A stretch of 12,290 nucleotides of DNA from Candidatus Aquidulcis sp. (lineage in GTDB: Bacteria > Chloroflexota > Anaerolineae > Anaerolineales > E44-bin32). The position numbers and the translations under genes are program-made. Location: positions 3,262 to 15,551 of the forward strand of contig DYJB01000054.1 of NCBI GenBank assembly GCA_020723365.1, given 5' to 3'. The notes below the pieces were generated by a model, which was given only the letters and a program-made list of their open reading frames with translations, had not been told where the DNA came from and ran no database searches. Shown one piece after another: positions 10,017-12,290 of this stretch (its first letter is position 1; every line of letters starts with the position of its first letter).

Positions 10017-10346
10017 ATGGTTCCCGCGTCTGTCCGTACTCCCGCCCACCACCCACAGCTTCGGCTCTCGGCAACCTCGATCCCGCGGGAGTCGTCCGGG
10101 CGGGTCTCCGTCCCACCCCCGCGCCGATCTGTGTTCCCGCGGCACCGGGACCGTGATCGCCGGGCTCCTGCTCACGTGAAGGGACGCTCCTGGCCGCGCC
10201 CCTGCGCACAACCCGATCTGGGCTCCCCGCCGGTCAGTCGGGCTTGAGCCCCGTTCCACCATCCGCCATCACTGCGCAGGGCAATGCTCCGTCCCTACAT
10301 CCAAGCCTCTCTCCGGGGCTGCCGGCCTCGCCTCCACCACACAAGG

Positions 10347-10376
10347 GTAAGGGCGTGGTCGGAGAACCGCCCCTAC
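10347..10376. repeat. Imperfect REP-like palindrome
   Basis: Left arm GTAAGGGCG (10347-10355) pairs with right arm CGCCCCTAC (10368-10376) in eight of nine positions. The single mismatch is an A/C that would be a G-U pair in RNA from the other strand. The GGGCG/CGCCC core is shared with the hairpin at 9990-10016, and the CCCTAC end is shared with a weaker palindrome at 10276-10298. Confidence 0.4.
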
Positions 10377-10593
10377 GAGGCCCAGCGCCCACCAAGCTGC
10401 GGCCGCCCGATGCGCCAGGCCCCGCCAACCTCGCAGGGTCATGGCCTGACCTGGACCCTTCCCTGCCCATCTTCTGGGGCGGCGGACCACGCCGGCCAGG
10501 CGGCGACGGATCAAGCCCGCCCGATGTCCAGCCCTCGTGCGGCGCCAGGCAAGGCCGGGCTCAGGTCCGGTAGTCTCCTCCCTATCTACCCTC

Positions 10594-10622
10594 TTGACAG
10601 GCTACCGTTTCGCTGCTACTAT
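10594..10622 (+). promoter_or_regulatory. Sigma70-type promoter of the padR-DUF2812 operon
   Basis: A perfect TTGACA (10594-10599) is followed after exactly 17 bases by TACTAT (10617-10622), four of six to the -10 consensus. Transcription should start near 10629, inside the palindrome described next. This is the best-formed promoter in the window. Confidence 0.7.
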
Positions 10623-10675
10623 ATCGGAGGCCGATACAGCGGGTGACGATACAGCGGGCCCCGATGTATGGCGGG
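10622..10675 (+). promoter_or_regulatory. Probable PadR operator: palindrome plus 15-base spaced half-sites
   Basis: A perfect inverted repeat, TATCGG (10622-10627) and CCGATA (10631-10636) around AGG, overlaps the last base of the -10 box and the expected start point. The right half is then echoed every 15 bases: CCGATA at 10631, ACGATA at 10646 and CCGATG at 10661. The first two units share the 12-mer CGATACAGCGGG (10632-10643 and 10647-10658). Dimeric PadR regulators bind such palindromes, and binding here would block RNA polymerase, so self-repression of the downstream gene is the natural reading. Confidence 0.6.
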
Positions 10676-10684
10676 ATGGATGGC

Positions 10685-11023
10685 ATGAGCGACAAGGTCC
10701 TCAGGCAACTGCCCCTGACCGAAGCGACGTACTACATCCTGCTGGCGCTGGTCGAGCCGCTGCACGGCTATGGCGTCATGCAGAAGGTCGAGCAGATCAG
10801 CCAGGGCGCCGTCCGGCTGGGCCCCGGGACGCTCTACGGCGCCTTCACGACGCTCGAGAAGCAGGGCCTGATCATCATGGTGTCGGAGGAGGAGCGGCGC
10901 AAGTCATATGCCCTCACAGCCTTCGGCCGCCTGGTCCTCCTGGCGCAGATCGATCGGCTGCAGGTGATGGCGCGGCGCGGAAGCTCCGTGACCGCCCGCC
11001 TGAAAGCCGCCGGGATGGGATAG
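10685..11023 (+). CDS. PadR family transcriptional regulator
   Basis: PadR proteins are dimeric winged-helix repressors, often controlling themselves and adjacent membrane or efflux genes. The 112-residue product has the compact form of the family. It opens with LPLTEATYYILLALVEPLHGYGVMQKVEQIS (9-39), where the LHGYG turn is diagnostic. The recognition region VRLGPGTLYGAFTTLEKQGLI (43-63) and the wing with RRKSYALTAFGR (71-82) follow. ATG at 10685 was chosen because the family motif starts a few residues later. In-frame starts at 10643 (GTG), 10664 and 10676 are possible, but the longer ones run into the operator repeats. No strong ribosome binding site is seen. The inducing ligand is unknown. 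Confidence 0.92.
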   Translation: MSDKVLRQLPLTEATYYILLALVEPLHGYGVMQKVEQISQGAVRLGPGTLYGAFTTLEKQGLIIMVSEEERRKSYALTAFGRLVLLAQIDRLQVMARRGSSVTARLKAAGMG

Positions 11024-11025
11024 AT

Positions 11026-11029
11026 GGAG
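11026..11029 (+). promoter_or_regulatory. Ribosome binding site GGAG deciding the DUF2812 start
   Basis: GGAG lies six bases before the ATG at 11036. This favours 11036 over the ATG at 11024, which directly abuts the padR stop and has only a weak GGGA three bases before the stop-start junction. Confidence 0.55.
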
Positions 11030-11035
11030 AACAGC

Positions 11036-11569
11036 ATGTCACCCGAGACCCAACGCCTCTTCCGGTGGTTCTGGCCGTGGCAGGACGAACAGGAGGAAGC
11101 CTGGCTTTCGCGCTTGGCCGGCGAACGCGGGCTGCATCTCGTCTCGCTGGCCCCGCCGGGGATCTACACCTTCCGCGTGGGCGAGCCTCAACCGATGATC
11201 TACCGGCTGGACTACCAGTACCTCAAGGGTCAGGACCGGCCGAGCTACCTGCAGCTCTTCCTCGACGCCGGCTGGGAGCACGTCGGGCAGATGAGCAACT
11301 GGCAGTACTTCCGCCGGCCGCAGGTGGAAGGCGAGGAGAACGAGATCTTCACCGATCCCGCCTCCAAGGCTGAGAAGTATCGCCGGGTTCTACCCATCCT
11401 GGTGCTGATCACGATCGTGCTCGGAACGCAGCTGAACACCAGCCTCAACAGCCGGTGGCCGTCCGCGGGTCTCGAAGGGATCCGCGTCCTGCTCTTCTGC
11501 GTGTTGATGCTGCTGATCTACTCGATCGTCCGCATCGGACTGCGCATCCGCCAGTTGAGCCCACGCTAG
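11036..11569 (+). CDS. DUF2812 domain membrane protein
   Basis: The 177-residue protein fits DUF2812, a family of unknown function often encoded beside PadR regulators. The N-terminal soluble domain shows the family pattern: FRWFWPWQDEQEEAWLSRLA (9-28), a GLHLVSL core (32-38), YTFRVGEP (44-51), YRLDYQYL (56-63), then YLQLFLDAGWEHVG (71-84) and YFRRP (91-95). IFTDPASKAEKYRRV (104-118) leads into the first membrane helix at about 118-133. A second helix is at about 149-169. The product is therefore an inner-membrane protein with a cytoplasmic domain. It starts 12 bases after the padR stop and is surely in the same operon. A role as envelope stress sensor or partner of the regulator is speculation. 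ATG at 11024 is an alternative start adding four residues. Confidence 0.85.
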   Translation: MSPETQRLFRWFWPWQDEQEEAWLSRLAGERGLHLVSLAPPGIYTFRVGEPQPMIYRLDYQYLKGQDRPSYLQLFLDAGWEHVGQMSNWQYFRRPQVEGEENEIFTDPASKAEKYRRVLPILVLITIVLGTQLNTSLNSRWPSAGLEGIRVLLFCVLMLLIYSIVRIGLRIRQLSPR

Positions 11570-11592
11570 ACGCGTCGGCGCATCGCACCCGT

Positions 11593-11634
11593 CGGCAAGG
11601 GACCGGGGGCGCAGCCTGGGCCCTTCCCCTGCCG
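11593..11634. terminator. Possible bidirectional terminator hairpin between convergent genes
   Basis: CGGCA-GGGA (11593-11602 with one unpaired A) pairs with TCCC-TGCCG (11625-11634 with one unpaired C), giving nine base pairs around a 22-base loop. It lies in the 135-base gap between the DUF2812 stop and the convergent PD40 gene. No T run follows on either strand, so termination is a guess from position. Confidence 0.25.
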
Positions 11635-11704
11635 GGTCCTGCGCGCCGATTCCTCAGGCTCAAACCGCCAGCCTGGCCTGTCGTCGGAGTTCATCGACGC
11701 CCCG

Positions 11705-12290
11705 TCATTCAGGTCGCCAGACCGGGTCCATATCCTGGACCTCATTGTGGGTCAGGCGCTGGGGCTGGCTGCCATCGGCGTTCATGACGTAGATCTCCCA
11801 GTTCCCGTCGCGCTCGGATGCGAAGGCAATTCGGGCCCCGTCGGGCGACCAGGCCGGCCCCCAATCTCTGGCCGGGTTGTCCGTCAGCCTGCGGACCTCG
11901 CCTCCGTTGACATTCATCACGTAGATGTCCCAGTTGCCGTCTCGCTGAGAGGTCCAGGCGATCCGTTGGCCGTCGGGGGACCACGCAGGCCACCAGTCAG
12001 TGACGTCATTGCTGGTCACCTGCCGAACCTGCGAGCCATCGGCGTTCATGATGTAGATTTCGCTGTTGCCGCTGCGATCCGACGAGAAGACGATCTGCAG
12101 GCCGGCCGGTGACCAGGCGGGGGCGGCGTTGATCTGATTGTTGACCGGGGCCGTGATCTGACGGAAGTCACCGCCGCCCTTGTCGATGACCGAGATGCTG
12201 AAGTACTGGTGGGTATGGAAGATGAAGACGATCTGACTGCCGTCCGGCGACCACTGGGGGTCGCCCATGGAACGGTTTCGGGTTAGGACG
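11705..12290 (-). CDS. TolB-like PD40 (WD40-like) beta-propeller protein, partial
   Basis: The frame is open to the right edge, where residues LTRNRS precede MGDPQWSPDG, so the true start lies outside and only the C-terminal four to five propeller blades are seen. Each blade repeats a PD40 pattern: DIYVMNxxGxxxRxLTxN, then PAWSPDGxRIAFxSxRD. SPDG occurs at three blades, SPAG at one, and the last ends RPE at the stop. The final three blades are spaced exactly 44 residues (132 bases) apart and are very alike, suggesting recent internal duplication. The family includes TolB and fused serine/threonine kinase or peptidase proteins in which the propeller binds partners outside the membrane. What precedes the propeller here is unknown. 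Confidence 0.9.
   Translation of the reverse strand, partial: VLTRNRSMGDPQWSPDGSQIVFIFHTHQYFSISVIDKGGGDFRQITAPVNNQINAAPAWSPAGLQIVFSSDRSGNSEIYIMNADGSQVRQVTSNDVTDWWPAWSPDGQRIAWTSQRDGNWDIYVMNVNGGEVRRLTDNPARDWGPAWSPDGARIAFASERDGNWEIYVMNADGSQPQRLTHNEVQDMDPVWRPE

Larger units (their letters stand above)
9961..10593. other. Long non-coding interval with GC-rich palindromes
   Basis: No convincing gene was found in about 630 bases. Open frames exist on both strands, but they overlap each other, are dominated by Pro, Arg and Gly, and lack a ribosome binding site or family likeness. The interval contains a perfect hairpin just after gyrA (9990-10016), a self-complementary TCCCGCGGGA (10081-10090), and two weaker hairpins at 10276-10298 and 10347-10376 whose right arms both end in CCCTAC. 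It may be a repeat-laden spacer or a gene remnant too decayed to identify. Confidence 0.55.

Noticed and set aside
10244..10573. Small plus-strand protein before padR
   Set aside because: Composition is Pro/Gly/Arg-rich, it crosses a palindromic repeat, and no ribosome binding site or homologue is recognised.

Overview
This is a GC-rich chromosomal window with densely packed genes on both strands. It most resembles a member of the Chloroflexota (perhaps the Anaerolineae), judged from the remembered look of its proteins: the cation-efflux relic, the PadR plus DUF2812 pair, the PD40-repeat protein and the GC-rich palindromes between genes. That assignment is an inference. No rRNA, tRNA, CRISPR array, transposase or phage gene was seen.

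Left part (1-4815). The tail of an unidentified gene enters from the left edge. An unrecognised protein with two membrane segments follows on the minus strand (269-967). Next is a decayed cation diffusion facilitator gene (about 1178-1890), which has lost its N-terminus, carries a frameshift and has lost a metal-binding aspartate. A class I methyltransferase (2046-2720, minus) is divergent from a pyruvate phosphate dikinase / PEP synthase regulatory protein (2930-3739, plus). A membrane protein with about ten helices (3787-4815) comes next, and its stop codon overlaps that of the following convergent gene.

Middle (4812-9960). A full-length penicillin-acylase-family Ntn hydrolase (minus) and gyrA (plus) are transcribed away from each other. 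Their promoters sit back to back in a 145-base gap, and the -35 regions overlap.

Right part (9961-12290). About 630 bases without a credible gene hold a perfect GC-rich hairpin and weaker related palindromes. A strong-looking promoter with a palindromic operator and 15-base spaced half-sites then drives a PadR regulator and a DUF2812 membrane protein, which form a probable two-gene operon. A TolB-like PD40 beta-propeller gene (minus) runs off the right edge.

Most genes here are ordinary housekeeping or envelope functions that do not form one pathway. I see no convincing new multi-gene system. The best leads are the PadR operator array with its DUF2812 partner, the overlapping divergent promoters, and the transporter pseudogene caught in decay.
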